Positions 1-11,200 of a stretch of DNA of 64,000 nucleotides are shown here, one piece after another; the stretch's first letter is position 1; every line of letters starts with the position of its first letter. The stretch lies in contig JBDKTJ010000060.1 in assembly GCA_039698075.1 (NCBI GenBank), forward strand, positions 62,001 to 126,000, in the 5' to 3' direction. The translations under genes were made by a program, and so were the position numbers. The notes under the pieces are model-generated. The model was not told the origin of the DNA, did not search any database, and saw only the letters and a list, made by a program, of their open reading frames with translations. Source of the DNA: JAJFVC01 sp039698075 (lineage in GTDB: Bacteria; Planctomycetota; Planctomycetia; Pirellulales; Thermoguttaceae).

Positions 1-2
1 CC

Positions 3-2627
3 AAGGGTTTCGAGGGCGCATTGCAAGCCATCGCCGACAAGGCGGACGGCATGGGTTCGGAGATCGCCAAGTCGATTCGCAACGTGCGTGCTTTGACGGC
101 TGAGTTGCGGTTGACGAGCGACGTGGGTGCAAAGAAATATCAAGAGGCGTTGGAGGCCATGCAAAAGGCCACGCCAGAGAACTTGGACAAGATTCTGGGG
201 GAGTTTCGTTCGACGGACACCGAACGGCTGCAAACGCAGATCAACGCCCTCAAGGTCAACCTTACGCAGGACTTCGGCCAAGCGATGGTCAAGGTTCTCG
301 CGGACGTAATGGAGTTCATGGGCGGGGCCGACAAACTGGCAGCAGCCATCACGGCGGTTGCCGCAGCGGCTATCCCGTGTGCGGCTGCCTTGGGCATTCT
401 CGCTGCCGGCTTCGCGTTGGTCCATCTGTCCTTGGGTCCGATTGGCATTGCCCTTTTGGCCGTCTCGACAGCACTGGCGCTTCTTGCTGGTGGCTATACC
501 TACACGACGCTGACGAACATCGCCAACATCAACAAAGAATCTGATGCTCGACATGAAGCCACGATGAAGATGATGCGTGACGAAGAGCAGAAGATTGCCA
601 AGATGAAAGAGACCCAGCAAGCGGAGGCTCGTGCGGCTCAGGGTCAATGGTCGGAAAGTGCAGCGACGATCCGCCGCGACTACTTCCAAGCACTGGATGA
701 CTTGAAGACAAAGAATCAGGAGACAATCACCAGTGCCCGGAACGTCATGGAGTCGATGATCGGCGCACAGGAACGTGTTGTCGCCGCTTTCCGCAATGCT
801 TCACAAGCCGCCATGAAGGCGGTGCAGGAATCGCAACAACGTGTCAACACGTTGCAAGCCCAGTATTCCGACGCTCGATTCAAGTATGCTCAGAAGGGAT
901 TGGACCAGGAAGTCCAAGCCGACAACTATCGTCGCAAGGCAATGCAAGAAGCCTTGCAAGCGGCGAATCAACTGGCAAACGCCAAGTCCCCGGAAGACAT
1001 CAATGCTGCATTATCGGCATTCCAGCGGGCGGACGCGAAGGCGAAGGAAGCTGAGTCGATTGCCAATGCGACGAAGAACACCGACTTGCAAGGCAATGCC
1101 GAGCGCACCGTGCTCGCCATCATGCAAATGCAAGTGACTGCGGAAAAGCAGTTGCAGGCAGTTCAAGCCGAACAGGCGATGAAATTGGCGCAAAAGGCTG
1201 CTCAAGAGCAAGCGCGCGTCAATGAGATGAAGACCCTGATGAAGTCGATTCTCACCGACTTGGCGGCTTTCGACAAGAAAGGTGAGGCGAAGACGCCGCA
1301 GGCTCTTGAAGAGCAACAGAAGCGACTGCAAGAGAACATCGAGCGGTTCCGTCAGCTTTCGATGACGGGGCAAAAGGTCGATGTGTCGCAGTTGTTGGCA
1401 TTCGACACTTTGCAACGGCGTGTCACGGCGGCATTGGAAGGTGGTGTCAGCAAAATCGACATCAAGCAATTCAATGCCGTCCCGGAGAGTTTTGCCGCCC
1501 TCCGCGAACAGATCGAAAAGGGCATCGGCCCGATCCGCATCCTGATCGAGAAGAGCACGTCGATGGACGCCGCACTGGCCGGCGAAATGAAAGGCATGTC
1601 GGCTGAGGAAGCCGTCAATCATCTTGAACAGAAGTTGCAGCAGGCGCGCCAACAGAAGATCAACTTCAACGAGTTGACGCAACGGCTTGATGCGGCCAGA
1701 CAGGCATTGTCCGGTTTTGCGTCAAACACGAAGGCCGACATCGACAAGTGGATCAATGACGTTGCTCAGTATGAGATGAAGAGCATCGAAGGCATGACCG
1801 CGTGGTCTGATGTCAGCAAGCAGCCGTTGAAGCCCGAGGCGCAGAAGTTCTTAGACTTAGCACGGAAGTTTTCGGCCCCGAACGCCCAGGTGAACGACGC
1901 CGACTATCAGGCGTTGCTCAAGGCTCACGACGATTATGTCAAGGCCATCAAGCCTAGCCCGGAGAGCGAAGCGGCGATGCAGAAGATTCTGCAACGGGCC
2001 TTGGCGGTCAAGGAACAAGCCCAGGCGGTGCAGAAGGGTGAAGAGGGCGTGCAGAAGGGAGTCATGCCCGCTATTCAAGCCGATCAGCGGATTAAGGACA
2101 TCGAAGCCGCTCTGCGGGACGCCAAGGCGGCAGCCGAACAGACCCAACAGTCTACGGGGGCTGCGGCTCAAGGCGCGTCGGCGACGACTGCGGCTTTGGG
2201 CGAAGTGGCTCAAGTCGATATGAGCGGATTGGTCGGTCAGATCACTTCGGCCACAAGTGCCATGTGGGGACTGGTGGCGGCGGCTCAGTCGTTCCAGATG
2301 CCCGACACGGCGGGTGCCGAGTTCGCTTCACACGGAGGTTTGATGCGGTACTTCGCCAAGGGTGGTGCAGTCGGCGTGGATACGGTCCCCGCCATGCTGG
2401 CACCGGGCGAATTCGTGATGAGCGCGTCTTCAACGCGGAAGTTCGCCTCCCAGTTGTTTGCCATGAACGCTGGCATTCGCCCCGTCTATCGCAGCGAGGG
2501 CGGCAGCGTAACCAATATCGGCGACATCAACGTGACGGTCCAAGGCGGCGGAAGCAGCCGGCAGACGGCACGCAGTATCGCTTCGGAACTGCGTCGTGAA
2601 TTGCGGCGCGGCACATCAACTCTCTAA
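3..2627 (+). CDS. phage tail tape measure protein (5' truncated)
   Basis: The frame is open to the window edge, so the N-terminus is missing; 874 residues are visible. In this family the protein sets tail length and occupies the tail lumen. The visible N-terminal part resembles a TP901-type tape measure core. A long hydrophobic Ala/Gly-rich stretch follows at about residues 110-170 from base 21, then roughly 500 residues of Gln/Ala/Lys-rich coiled coil. Near the C-terminus, around residue 790, is PAMLAPGEFVM preceded by Gly-rich sequence, a hallmark of tape measure C-termini. The stop is followed within 20 nt by the next tail gene. Confidence 0.9.
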   Translation, partial: KGFEGALQAIADKADGMGSEIAKSIRNVRALTAELRLTSDVGAKKYQEALEAMQKATPENLDKILGEFRSTDTERLQTQINALKVNLTQDFGQAMVKVLADVMEFMGGADKLAAAITAVAAAAIPCAAALGILAAGFALVHLSLGPIGIALLAVSTALALLAGGYTYTTLTNIANINKESDARHEATMKMMRDEEQKIAKMKETQQAEARAAQGQWSESAATIRRDYFQALDDLKTKNQETITSARNVMESMIGAQERVVAAFRNASQAAMKAVQESQQRVNTLQAQYSDARFKYAQKGLDQEVQADNYRRKAMQEALQAANQLANAKSPEDINAALSAFQRADAKAKEAESIANATKNTDLQGNAERTVLAIMQMQVTAEKQLQAVQAEQAMKLAQKAAQEQARVNEMKTLMKSILTDLAAFDKKGEAKTPQALEEQQKRLQENIERFRQLSMTGQKVDVSQLLAFDTLQRRVTAALEGGVSKIDIKQFNAVPESFAALREQIEKGIGPIRILIEKSTSMDAALAGEMKGMSAEEAVNHLEQKLQQARQQKINFNELTQRLDAARQALSGFASNTKADIDKWINDVAQYEMKSIEGMTAWSDVSKQPLKPEAQKFLDLARKFSAPNAQVNDADYQALLKAHDDYVKAIKPSPESEAAMQKILQRALAVKEQAQAVQKGEEGVQKGVMPAIQADQRIKDIEAALRDAKAAAEQTQQSTGAAAQGASATTAALGEVAQVDMSGLVGQITSATSAMWGLVAAAQSFQMPDTAGAEFASHGGLMRYFAKGGAVGVDTVPAMLAPGEFVMSASSTRKFASQLFAMNAGIRPVYRSEGGSVTNIGDINVTVQGGGSSRQTARSIASELRRELRRGTSTL

Positions 2628-2644
2628 GGTCTGAAAGGACAACC

Positions 2645-3265
2645 ATGAAAGACAACCTGATTCTCAACGAACGGGCGGATGTGGGGTTGGTTGCCAACCG
2701 CGCTACCGTTGACAGACTGAACTTCAAGGGAGTTTATCACGTCGAGCATTGGCGCGGCGGTAAACTCCTGCGAGCGTTCGACGTGCCCAATTTGATTACC
2801 AACGAGGGTAAAAACCGTGCTCTCAACGTGATGTTCCACGCGGCTCCCCAACTGACGACGTGGTATATTGGCCTTATTGCGGGGCCGACGGCGGTTCCGG
2901 CGGCGGCGGACATCTATGCGAACATTCGCACAGATGCGTCGGGCGGCAACAACTGGTCCGAGTTCGTGGACTATGTTGACCACGCGAACAGCGACAGTGC
3001 CATCACTCGTCCCGAGTGGACGGAGGACGCGGCGGGTAGCCAGCAGATCAGCAACTCGTCTCAAGTCCTTTTCAACATCGTCACGTCGCAACCGAGTCCG
3101 TCTGTCTACGGGCTGTTTCTCTGTGCCGGCACGAATGCCCAGACAAAGGCTGACCACACTTCCGGCAGCGCCAACTGCCTGTGGAATGCAGTTGCCTTTA
3201 CGAGTGGCACTGTTCCCGTCACGAATGGCGACCAGTTGAAAGTCACGTACACCGTTCGTGCATAA
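2645..3265 (+). CDS. virion-associated tail protein, 206 aa
   Basis: Starts at ATG after AAAGGACAACC, 17 nt behind the tape measure gene. The N-terminus carries FDVPNLITNEGKN followed by a WYIGLI strand, a pattern common in small phage structural proteins encoded next to tail-tip genes. It has no membrane segment and no catalytic motif. I infer a minor tail or fibre-associated role from position and composition. A terminator-like hairpin follows. Confidence 0.6.
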   Translation: MKDNLILNERADVGLVANRATVDRLNFKGVYHVEHWRGGKLLRAFDVPNLITNEGKNRALNVMFHAAPQLTTWYIGLIAGPTAVPAAADIYANIRTDASGGNNWSEFVDYVDHANSDSAITRPEWTEDAAGSQQISNSSQVLFNIVTSQPSPSVYGLFLCAGTNAQTKADHTSGSANCLWNAVAFTSGTVPVTNGDQLKVTYTVRA

Positions 3266-3282
3266 GCGCACTCCCTCGCCAC

Positions 3283-3325
3283 GGCCGGGTCGGGGTGTCA
3301 CAACTCTGGCCCGGCCTATTCTTCT
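3283..3325 (+). terminator. GC-rich hairpin followed by T-rich tract
   Basis: GGCCGGG (3283-3289) pairs with CCCGGCC (3310-3316), followed by TATTCTTCTTT. It lies between two tail genes on the same strand, so it may only attenuate transcription. Confidence 0.5.
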
Positions 3326-3342
3326 TTCACAGGATACATCCA

Positions 3343-5370
3343 ATGTCGCTTCTTTATTTCGACGGTTTTGAGACCTACGGTGACGGCAGCGACATTGCCT
3401 ATAACGTGCCGGAGGGTACAACTTGGCGGGGTGCGTGGGAAGAGGAAACCACATACGTAGTCAATGACGTGGTACTCCTGTCGGATGTATTCTATGTTGC
3501 GCTCCGAGGCGTGACGGGCGTGCAACCGCCGAGTAATCCAGGTAACGGATTTCTCGACATGAGCATTGGCTGCGCGCCGGAGTCCGGCTCATGCAGCTAT
3601 GCCAGCGGAGAGTTTACACAAAGCGGGATCGGCAATGACTTGTGGGATTCGGATGTCTTCAACTTCGCGTACAAGGATGCGACGGGCAACGTCACGTTGA
3701 TCGCGCGTCTCGTATCAACAACGGCCGTCGATGACTACACGGTCGCTGGCTTGATGCTGCGCGACAATATGACTCCTGGTTCACCGCATGTCACCATCAC
3801 CGTCTCACCCGCAGGCGCACTTTCCATGTCGTGGCGTGATTCGCAGGGCGGGTGGGCCAACGGCAACTATGAGGCCGACGTGGAGTTTCCCATCTGGTTG
3901 AGACTTCGGCGGAACGGCGATGATTACTACGGGGCCTATAGTCCTGATGGAGTCGAGTGGACTGACTGCACGGCTGAGATCACTTTTTCGATGTCTTCAA
4001 CGCTCAAAGGCGGTCTTGCCTTTTCGCCGGACGACCTGAGTACCAGCTACGAGGCGGTCTACAGCAACGTGTCCTTGGACAGCACGCCGATTACGGGTGT
4101 CACTCTGGCCTGCTGGGCTACGGCGAACGTGGATGTTCTGGAGGGCGTGATGTCACCGCGCAATGCCTGGGCCGGGCGCTGGCTGACAACCACGGCAAAC
4201 CCGCCTATGATCGCCGAGGCAACGGCGGGATTGTGTGGCCGCTTCACGCACGGTTGCAGCGGACGCACTCCGAAATTGACCGAGGATCACACTCTCATCG
4301 TCGGCTGCCGTCTCCGTGCGGTTGACTTCCATGACGGGGATGTCATGCTTCGCCTTTGGGACGTGACCAATGACGAAAACGGCCGCGAGGGCATTGGTTT
4401 GGCCTATGGTGCCGGTGGTGACTTGAAAATTGTTCGGAAATACTACAACAAGGACACCTCCGAGGATACGGATATTCTTGTCGCGGCCACGTCAGGCTTG
4501 AATTGGCTGGAAAGCGAATGGAAGCACGTCGAGTTGAAGGTGCATACCGCGACTATCAGTTTTAACGGCTCACTTTATAACGGCTCTAACGTGATCGACG
4601 CTATTGAAAGCACGGAGGGGCTGGCCGTCGGGCAAGAGATCAACGCATGGTATCTGCCTGCTCTGACGTACATTGCGTCGATTGTGGATGCTCATTCGAT
4701 TACCGTCACGAACAACGCAACACACAATCAAGTTGGCGCGTACATCTTTGCCCTGGGCGGGTCATACACGTTGCGAGTGAATGGTGAGGTCGTCTTGAGC
4801 AGCGACATTTACCCCGTGGAAGGCGTATCGTGGACTGTGTTGTATGACGCACTGAGCATTGAATCGCCAGCCGAAGGCGCGACGTTGTACCTGGATGATC
4901 TCTATATCTGCGATTCCACTGGCTCAGCGCCGACGAACGACTTTCTCGGGCTGGCCCTTGTGACCCGTTGCGTGCCGAACAGCGACAGCGACACCAACGA
5001 GTGGACGCCTCAAACGGGGGCCAATCACTTTGAGATGGTTGACGATGGGGTGACGGCAGACGACGACACCTACATCGAAGCTGACAGCACTGGTGACACA
5101 GAGTTGTGGAGCCACACGGCGATTGGGGATGTGGGCACGATCTTCGGCGTTCAAGTCTGCACCGATGTAAGTGCGCCTGCTGGCAGTTGTCTTCTCAAGA
5201 CGGCAGTGAGGCATTCCAGCGACGATATTAGCGTCGATGACGGCGTGACTGTCTACACGAGCGACTATCAACCTGTTGTACGGCTCTTGGAACACCTACC
5301 CGGTGAAACCCCGACTGAGTGGACCCAAGGCAATTTCAACGCGACACGCTTCGGCGTGGTTCTTGGGTAA
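3343..5370 (+). CDS. tail fibre / receptor-binding-like protein with jelly-roll modules, 675 aa
   Basis: I chose the ATG at 3343 (MSLLYFDGFETY), since the open frame extends further upstream across the hairpin. Gly/Asp/Thr-rich beta-type sequence dominates, with stretches resembling laminin-G/concanavalin-like lectin folds (for example around residues 60-230 and 330-520). The C-terminal part contains DDLYICD and NDFLG, then a Cys/Thr-rich tail. The next gene shares the MSLLF/Y-GF start and the DNLYxxD-NDFLG block, so the two are paralogues. A host-surface binding role is inferred. Confidence 0.6.
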   Translation: MSLLYFDGFETYGDGSDIAYNVPEGTTWRGAWEEETTYVVNDVVLLSDVFYVALRGVTGVQPPSNPGNGFLDMSIGCAPESGSCSYASGEFTQSGIGNDLWDSDVFNFAYKDATGNVTLIARLVSTTAVDDYTVAGLMLRDNMTPGSPHVTITVSPAGALSMSWRDSQGGWANGNYEADVEFPIWLRLRRNGDDYYGAYSPDGVEWTDCTAEITFSMSSTLKGGLAFSPDDLSTSYEAVYSNVSLDSTPITGVTLACWATANVDVLEGVMSPRNAWAGRWLTTTANPPMIAEATAGLCGRFTHGCSGRTPKLTEDHTLIVGCRLRAVDFHDGDVMLRLWDVTNDENGREGIGLAYGAGGDLKIVRKYYNKDTSEDTDILVAATSGLNWLESEWKHVELKVHTATISFNGSLYNGSNVIDAIESTEGLAVGQEINAWYLPALTYIASIVDAHSITVTNNATHNQVGAYIFALGGSYTLRVNGEVVLSSDIYPVEGVSWTVLYDALSIESPAEGATLYLDDLYICDSTGSAPTNDFLGLALVTRCVPNSDSDTNEWTPQTGANHFEMVDDGVTADDDTYIEADSTGDTELWSHTAIGDVGTIFGVQVCTDVSAPAGSCLLKTAVRHSSDDISVDDGVTVYTSDYQPVVRLLEHLPGETPTEWTQGNFNATRFGVVLG

Positions 5371-5382
5371 GGAGCGCCACCT

Positions 5383-6630
5383 ATGTCACTTCTCTTTTGC
5401 ACAGGGTTTGACGAACTACCTGACGCAACGTACCCGGACGACACCAGTGGGATGTGGCTCGCCAACGTGGTGGACCTGAGCACCATGTTCTATTTCTTCA
5501 ATCCCGCCATGTTCACGCTCCCTGGATGCGCTGGGAGGTTGGCTGCGGGGTACAAGGGCGGCAAGTGCTTGAAGTTGGTGCTGTCGTGGTTAAATCAGGA
5601 GGAGGAAGAATACCTTGACACGTCTCTTGCCAGCGATCCGAGCGTATGGGCCGTGCATGAAAGCGACACACTGATCGTAGGCTTCCATTACAAGGCGGAT
5701 AGCATTGTCGCGTATTGCCCCGAGAACGGAACTTATACGAGCGAGGGTCCACGGAACCGCAACATCGTTCGGATGATTGGCAACAATCAGGAAGTCTGTC
5801 TTCTCGAAGTGTTCATCAATCAACAGGGGAGGATTTGCGTCTACCGCGACGGTTCTATGGGAGGGGTGATGGTGTCGGACGTGGTTTTTGTACCTGGACG
5901 ATGGTATCACTTCGAGTTGAAGACTGTCGGCGGCGAACACGGCTCCTGGGAGTTGCGTATCAACGGCACGACGCTTCTTTCGGAAACCGACGTGGATATG
6001 CGGTACAACGACTATTACACTTGTCCGCGCGCCATTGGGTTCACGAGTTATTGGGACCAGGCCCACTACTATGACAACCTCTATATGATGGATGGCGAAG
6101 GAACGGCGTTCAACGATTTTTTGGGACCGACGCGCATTAGTGCGTCAAGGCCAGCGGGTGACTCTACAACGAATGAATGGTTGCGGATGCTGAATTATGA
6201 AGAGGATGTGGACCCCAGCGACCATTACACCTATGTGGATGAGACGCAGTATGAGTGGGGCTTTCCTTTTCCCGACAGCAGACTCGTCCAAACGGACGTT
6301 CCAGGTGCCATTGAGTTGTTCACCTACGGCGCTTCGGTGTCCGAGTTCGATGCGATTCACGGCGTTGTGGTGACACCTTACGGCTGGGAAGACTTGGATT
6401 GGAATGAGGAGGAGGGTGTGAGCTACGGTCCCGGCATTCAAGGGGTCGTGGCTGAGGACGCCGCGACGGTAGCGTCAGAGGCGTCCTACTTTAGCGATCA
6501 CGGATTCAACGGGGAGGCACCGATCTTTTTTGTTTTCCCGGAGAAACCCGGTGGCGGTGCGTGGTCCGCGACGGACTTTGATGGAGAAGCACATAGCTTG
6601 GCTTTCGGCTTCCAGATGGCGACGGAGTAA
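5383..6630 (+). CDS. tail protein, paralogue of the preceding gene, 415 aa
   Basis: Starts MSLLFCTGFDELPD, 12 nt after the previous stop and behind GGAGCGCC. It has the same order of elements as its neighbour (N-terminal MSLL signature, beta-rich middle, DNLYMMD then FNDFLG, acidic C-terminal third) but lacks one internal lectin-like block. It probably arose by tandem duplication and works at the tail tip with its neighbour. Confidence 0.6.
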   Translation: MSLLFCTGFDELPDATYPDDTSGMWLANVVDLSTMFYFFNPAMFTLPGCAGRLAAGYKGGKCLKLVLSWLNQEEEEYLDTSLASDPSVWAVHESDTLIVGFHYKADSIVAYCPENGTYTSEGPRNRNIVRMIGNNQEVCLLEVFINQQGRICVYRDGSMGGVMVSDVVFVPGRWYHFELKTVGGEHGSWELRINGTTLLSETDVDMRYNDYYTCPRAIGFTSYWDQAHYYDNLYMMDGEGTAFNDFLGPTRISASRPAGDSTTNEWLRMLNYEEDVDPSDHYTYVDETQYEWGFPFPDSRLVQTDVPGAIELFTYGASVSEFDAIHGVVVTPYGWEDLDWNEEEGVSYGPGIQGVVAEDAATVASEASYFSDHGFNGEAPIFFVFPEKPGGGAWSATDFDGEAHSLAFGFQMATE

Positions 6631-6635
6631 CAGAA

Positions 6636-7844
6636 ATGGCAACCCTGTATGTCAACCGACAAGTCGTAAATGTGCTCGGTCACGACGCAGGGAAGCCCCG
6701 CGTGACACGTCAGTGCATTGAAATTCTGCATCTTCCTGGGAGCGCGACCGGCAACGTCTACGAGGTCAGTGCCACTGATAACTGGGATACGCTCGGCGAA
6801 GACTTACAAGAGGTCGGACCCGTCACCGTCAGTGCGAGCGATGCTCTCACGTTCCGAGAAACGGTTGTCGTTCGGGGGCCACAGTATGGCCTCGCAGAAG
6901 ATTCGCTTCGGTTCTCGGAGAGTGCAGTCGCCGGGCGTCCGTGGAATCTTGCTGCTTTCGACTATTTGCAGCAGGCGACGACAACCTATGATCCGATGAC
7001 GCTGGAGCCGACGACCGTTTACACGGGCTTGCAGGACGAGGCCAGTGCTACTAAGCCGCCGCCGGGGTCCAATGCACCTGCGGATTCGTTGAACCTGACG
7101 GAAAGCGCCAGCGTCGTCGTCGTTCATGCTACAGCGATTGAATGCAAGGCAGCCGACGAGTGGGACACGTTGGACGATTCAGCATACCGTGTACAGGCTA
7201 ACGACGGTCAGGAAACTCTGGTCTTTACGGAGGAAGCGTCCGTCGAAGTCATCAGACCCGCCACGGATGTTATCGAATGGACTGAAACGGCGACCGCCAA
7301 TGTTGTCCGTAACCTGACTGCTGAGGACGAACTTGATTTCCGCGAGTCAGTAGGCATTATTGGTTTCGCGGCCGATGTGCTGCACAACTACCATCCGTTC
7401 GTCGGCGGTGGAATAGGCGGGCCGACGCCGCCACCTGCGACATGTCCGATACCGGCCAGCAATGAAAGCCTCTGTCGGTTGTACGACTTGAACGACTATG
7501 CTGATTTCGTTCAGCTTCGACCACCGGAGTTCGGCAACAAAGACCGGCTCACGATGAACCGCATTAGCCGCGAGACGCGAGGCGGCTCGCTGATTGTCTT
7601 CGCTGATGCGATGTGGCCAAAGTTGCAAACGATGGTGCTGACCATCAAGGGCCTAAGCTACGCGCAGGTGCAGGCGTACCTGGCCTTCGTGGAGAATCAT
7701 CTTGGCGTCGATGTCGGCTTCCTGGACTGGGAAGGATTCTACTGGAAGGGAACCATTATGAATCCAAACGAGCCAACCGTACAAGACGGCAAGGACAGCT
7801 ATACGATTTCATTCGAGTTTGAGTACGAATCTTGGGAGCCGTAA
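6636..7844 (+). CDS. tail protein with repeated D-x-L-x-F-x-E units, 402 aa
   Basis: The middle third holds at least five degenerate repeats of the form (A/S)-x-D-x-L-x-F-x-E-(S/T)-A, for example DALTFRETV, DSLRFSESA and DSLNLTESA. The last 120 residues are a separate compact domain ending FEFEYESWEP. Such a repeat plus C-terminal domain plan is typical of tail-tip proteins. It overlaps nothing; the next ATG follows 2 nt after its stop. Confidence 0.55.
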   Translation: MATLYVNRQVVNVLGHDAGKPRVTRQCIEILHLPGSATGNVYEVSATDNWDTLGEDLQEVGPVTVSASDALTFRETVVVRGPQYGLAEDSLRFSESAVAGRPWNLAAFDYLQQATTTYDPMTLEPTTVYTGLQDEASATKPPPGSNAPADSLNLTESASVVVVHATAIECKAADEWDTLDDSAYRVQANDGQETLVFTEEASVEVIRPATDVIEWTETATANVVRNLTAEDELDFRESVGIIGFAADVLHNYHPFVGGGIGGPTPPPATCPIPASNESLCRLYDLNDYADFVQLRPPEFGNKDRLTMNRISRETRGGSLIVFADAMWPKLQTMVLTIKGLSYAQVQAYLAFVENHLGVDVGFLDWEGFYWKGTIMNPNEPTVQDGKDSYTISFEFEYESWEP

Positions 7845-7846
7845 CC

Positions 7847-8245
7847 ATGTTCACTTTCGAGGCACCATATCCAGCGATTCAGACGACATCGCAGTTGCCG
7901 AATCCGCAGTGGAGCGACCAGGAAGGGATTCAGGATACGGTGACTCGAAAGCTGGCGATGGACGGGACGAAGTTCACTTATGTCAAACGACGGAACGGCC
8001 GGCGCAAATTGCATTGGACGTTCCGGTTGACGCGAAACAAGGTGTTGGAGTTCAAGGCGCTCCTGGTGTCTTACTTCGCGTCGAAAGTGCGTGTTACCGA
8101 CCACAACGGGCGAGTGTGGGTCGGCAACTTCACGAGCAACCCATTCGAGTTTGAGGGCAGTGGCCGGGCTGAACCGGCCATTGCTCCGATGCCTCGTGGC
8201 GAATGGTGGAACATCGAGATCGAGTTCGAGGGGGTCGAGCAATGA
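7847..8245 (+). CDS. minor tail protein, 132 aa
   Basis: The ATG at 7847 directly follows the upstream TAA, and its own stop overlaps the next ATG (ATGA at 8242-8245), so translation is probably coupled. The sequence alternates beta-strand-like segments with aromatic residues (WNIEIEFEG near the end) and resembles small tail proteins encoded just before the hub. No specific family is assigned. Confidence 0.55.
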   Translation: MFTFEAPYPAIQTTSQLPNPQWSDQEGIQDTVTRKLAMDGTKFTYVKRRNGRRKLHWTFRLTRNKVLEFKALLVSYFASKVRVTDHNGRVWVGNFTSNPFEFEGSGRAEPAIAPMPRGEWWNIEIEFEGVEQ

Positions 8246-11200
8246 GAAGCATTTCAGCGGCGGCGAAAACCAAACTACGGACGAAGAAGGGCATCGAACC
8301 GATCACGGTTATCGAGGTCGATTGGGCACCGAATCACACGCTATCGTATGCTGACCGTGACCTGACCAGCATCCCCGGCAGGATCATCGAGGTCGGAGCC
8401 ATCGACAACGTGGTCACTGTCTCGAACAGCAGTTCATCGCAGCAGCTTGCCGTGACGATCGACGACACGGACGGGATCATCAAGGCTCTTTTTGATACGA
8501 ACGATGTCCATAAGCGCAATGCGAGAGTCTACCAATACTTCCAGGGACTCGATCTTGCGGATAAGTTCCTCCTGTTCGCCGGCAAGGTTAGCTCACCGAT
8601 TACGTGGAACGAGCGGGATCGCACGGTCAAGTTCACGATCATCTCGCAACTGGAAGACCGCGAGGTAGGTTTCAGCGCCGAAGAAGGCCAGTTTCCTTAT
8701 TTACCCGCTGATCTGGTCGGCAAGCCTTGGCCGTCGATTTTTGGTGTCGTGCAAGATTGCCCGGCGCTGCAAGTCAATCATGCCGTGCAGGGGACGACCC
8801 TTACGGGCGTCGGTGTTGTTGCAGGGCAAGCCTACTACGCGGGGTTCCCTCTTTATAACACTGGCTCCAACCAAGACAGTAATTTGGGTGCCGGCCTTGC
8901 GAACATTTCCGCGCAGATCAATGTCTTATTTTGTGCGGAGGCGTGCGCCAATTTTGCAGACGACGGAGCAAAGGCACAGCAGTACCTTGACCAAATCAAC
9001 CAGTTGGAAGCCCAGCGTACCGAGATGGTGGCCCAAGCTGCCTCTAAGCAAGCCTGTGCCCAGTGGCAACGTGCCCAACAACTCGCCGACGCCAACTCGA
9101 AGGGTGCCGGAGCGAACCCGATCCAGGTTCTTGGCGGCGAGGACTTTCCCCAGAATACGCCGCTTACTATCGACATAAACGGGGCTGAGTTCACCGGCTA
9201 CTTCAACGGCCAGAACTTCTACGTCAGTGGCCGCTATTGTCAGAGCATCGCCGATCAGGCGGCTCAAGCCAATAGCGAGCAAACATCGAGTTGCCCTTAT
9301 GAACATCGCAGTGGCGGCGGCAACAACGAATACGACTACAAGATCGACGTGTCGTGCGACTGCATGTGGGCGGATTTCGATACGTGCTGGTGTCGGCAAC
9401 ACGGCTTTATCATTTCAACCAGCAACGACAGCGCCAACACGAAGTCGGACAATCCGATTTTGCAGCAATTCTGGGCAGACGCCGGAGCGACGGTGAAGAT
9501 CAAGAGCGACGAGCCGATCACCTACATCGTTAGCATCGTGCCGGGATCGGTCTTGGCGGTCAAAGCCTACAAGCAGTTTACCGGCGAACGGCGGCTAGTT
9601 TTGGTTCCGAACAACCTCTACACGGTACGGTCCCACAACTACGGGGCGGTCACGGCGGTTGAGTTGGTCTTCGCTAAGCCGCTGAGTTCCTATACCGACC
9701 AGGGATGGAGCGATGATGTCTACGTGACGTTTCAGTCGAGTGTCGGCCCGGATACGATCAACGTCCTGAAGTATCTCATTACCAACTACACGGGGCTGAC
9801 TTGGGATAACGCGAGTTTCAACAACGTACAATCCAAGCTGGCCCCGTTCCCGGTCAACTTTCCGCTGTTGGACCGGAAGAACACCTTGCAGTTGTTGCAG
9901 GAGATCGCGTTTCAATCGCGGTGTGCTCTCTGGCTCAGCAATGGCGTGTTTTATATCCAGTACCTCCCCGAGGAGCCAACGCCTGATCCTACGGACGGCA
10001 CTATCACGGTCTCGGACCTGGACGCCGACGCCGGGGTGGAAGTCGAGTTGACGCCCACGGAAGACCTTGTGACCAAAATGACCGTCAAGTGGAGGGTCAG
10101 TTGGGCACCCGGAGCGACCGACCGCGACAAGGATAAGTCCGAAAAGACGATGATCCTGCGGCATAACGTAACCCGTTATGGAACGCAGGAGCAGGAGTAC
10201 GACTGGTACATCTACAACCAGCCGGACATCATCTATAAGGCGGCGACGTTCTGGCTCATACGGAAGTCGAGCACTTGGAAGAAGATCAAGTTCAAGACCT
10301 TCTTGCACAAGCTAGGGTTGGAGACGTTTGACGCCGTGAACCTGAACTTTGCAGGCGGCTACGTTGCCAACGGGGCAGTAAAGGCGATTGTCGAACAGGC
10401 CAATTACGATTCGAGCGACAATACGGTAGAAGTACAGTGCATCGTGCCGGTGCGGTCTGGCGAGATGTCAAAGTACGTCTATTACTGGCCTGCGGCCTTA
10501 CCGGCGTCAGTGACTTGGCCTCCGGCCGATGATGTGGCAAAGAATGATGCCGGCGGTGGCGGCATCGGGATGAATGCCACCGGCAACTTGCCGGTAGGAG
10601 ATACGTCGGCGATTGATGCCGGCGGTATTGTCTGGGTCGGCGGTCCAAACGTCGTCTTCCATGCGCGGAGCGACTGGGGCGACCGACATCCCACGGATAT
10701 TGGCTTCTCAGCCCAACGGGTTGTCAATCCATCATTTTATGCAGAGTTGAACCCGACCTCGAAGCCCTACCTCAATCTGCGGACGTTTACCGTTGCACCC
10801 ATGCAGCCGTACATTCCGCAGCAGATGGGCAATCAGATCACACTCGATATTGCCCGAACAAAGGTGGTGGACTCGAATGCCCGAGACGGCCGCACGGCAC
10901 GGCTTAACAGCTTGATCGCGCGTATCGACGAGGACAACAACTTAGTCATCAAGGGTGACGCGCGAATTGGCGACTCAAGCGGCACACAATGCGGTCAACT
11001 GGACGACGTGATCTTCGTCTCATCGACGGGCATAGCATGTCTCCGGGAAGACGTGTCCGTAGCCAGCGAGGCGCATGACACCTCCGAGGCATGGCTATCC
11101 GATGCCCTCGTAGTGAGTGACGAGACAGGCTGCCTGTCGCTGGATGCTTCGGTCTACATTGCGAATGGCGATGGTGAGGAGAGCCAGTTTGACTTCAAGT

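Noticed and set aside
2624..3454. 276-codon minus-strand frame
   Set aside because: Arg-rich shadow across two tail genes and a terminator.
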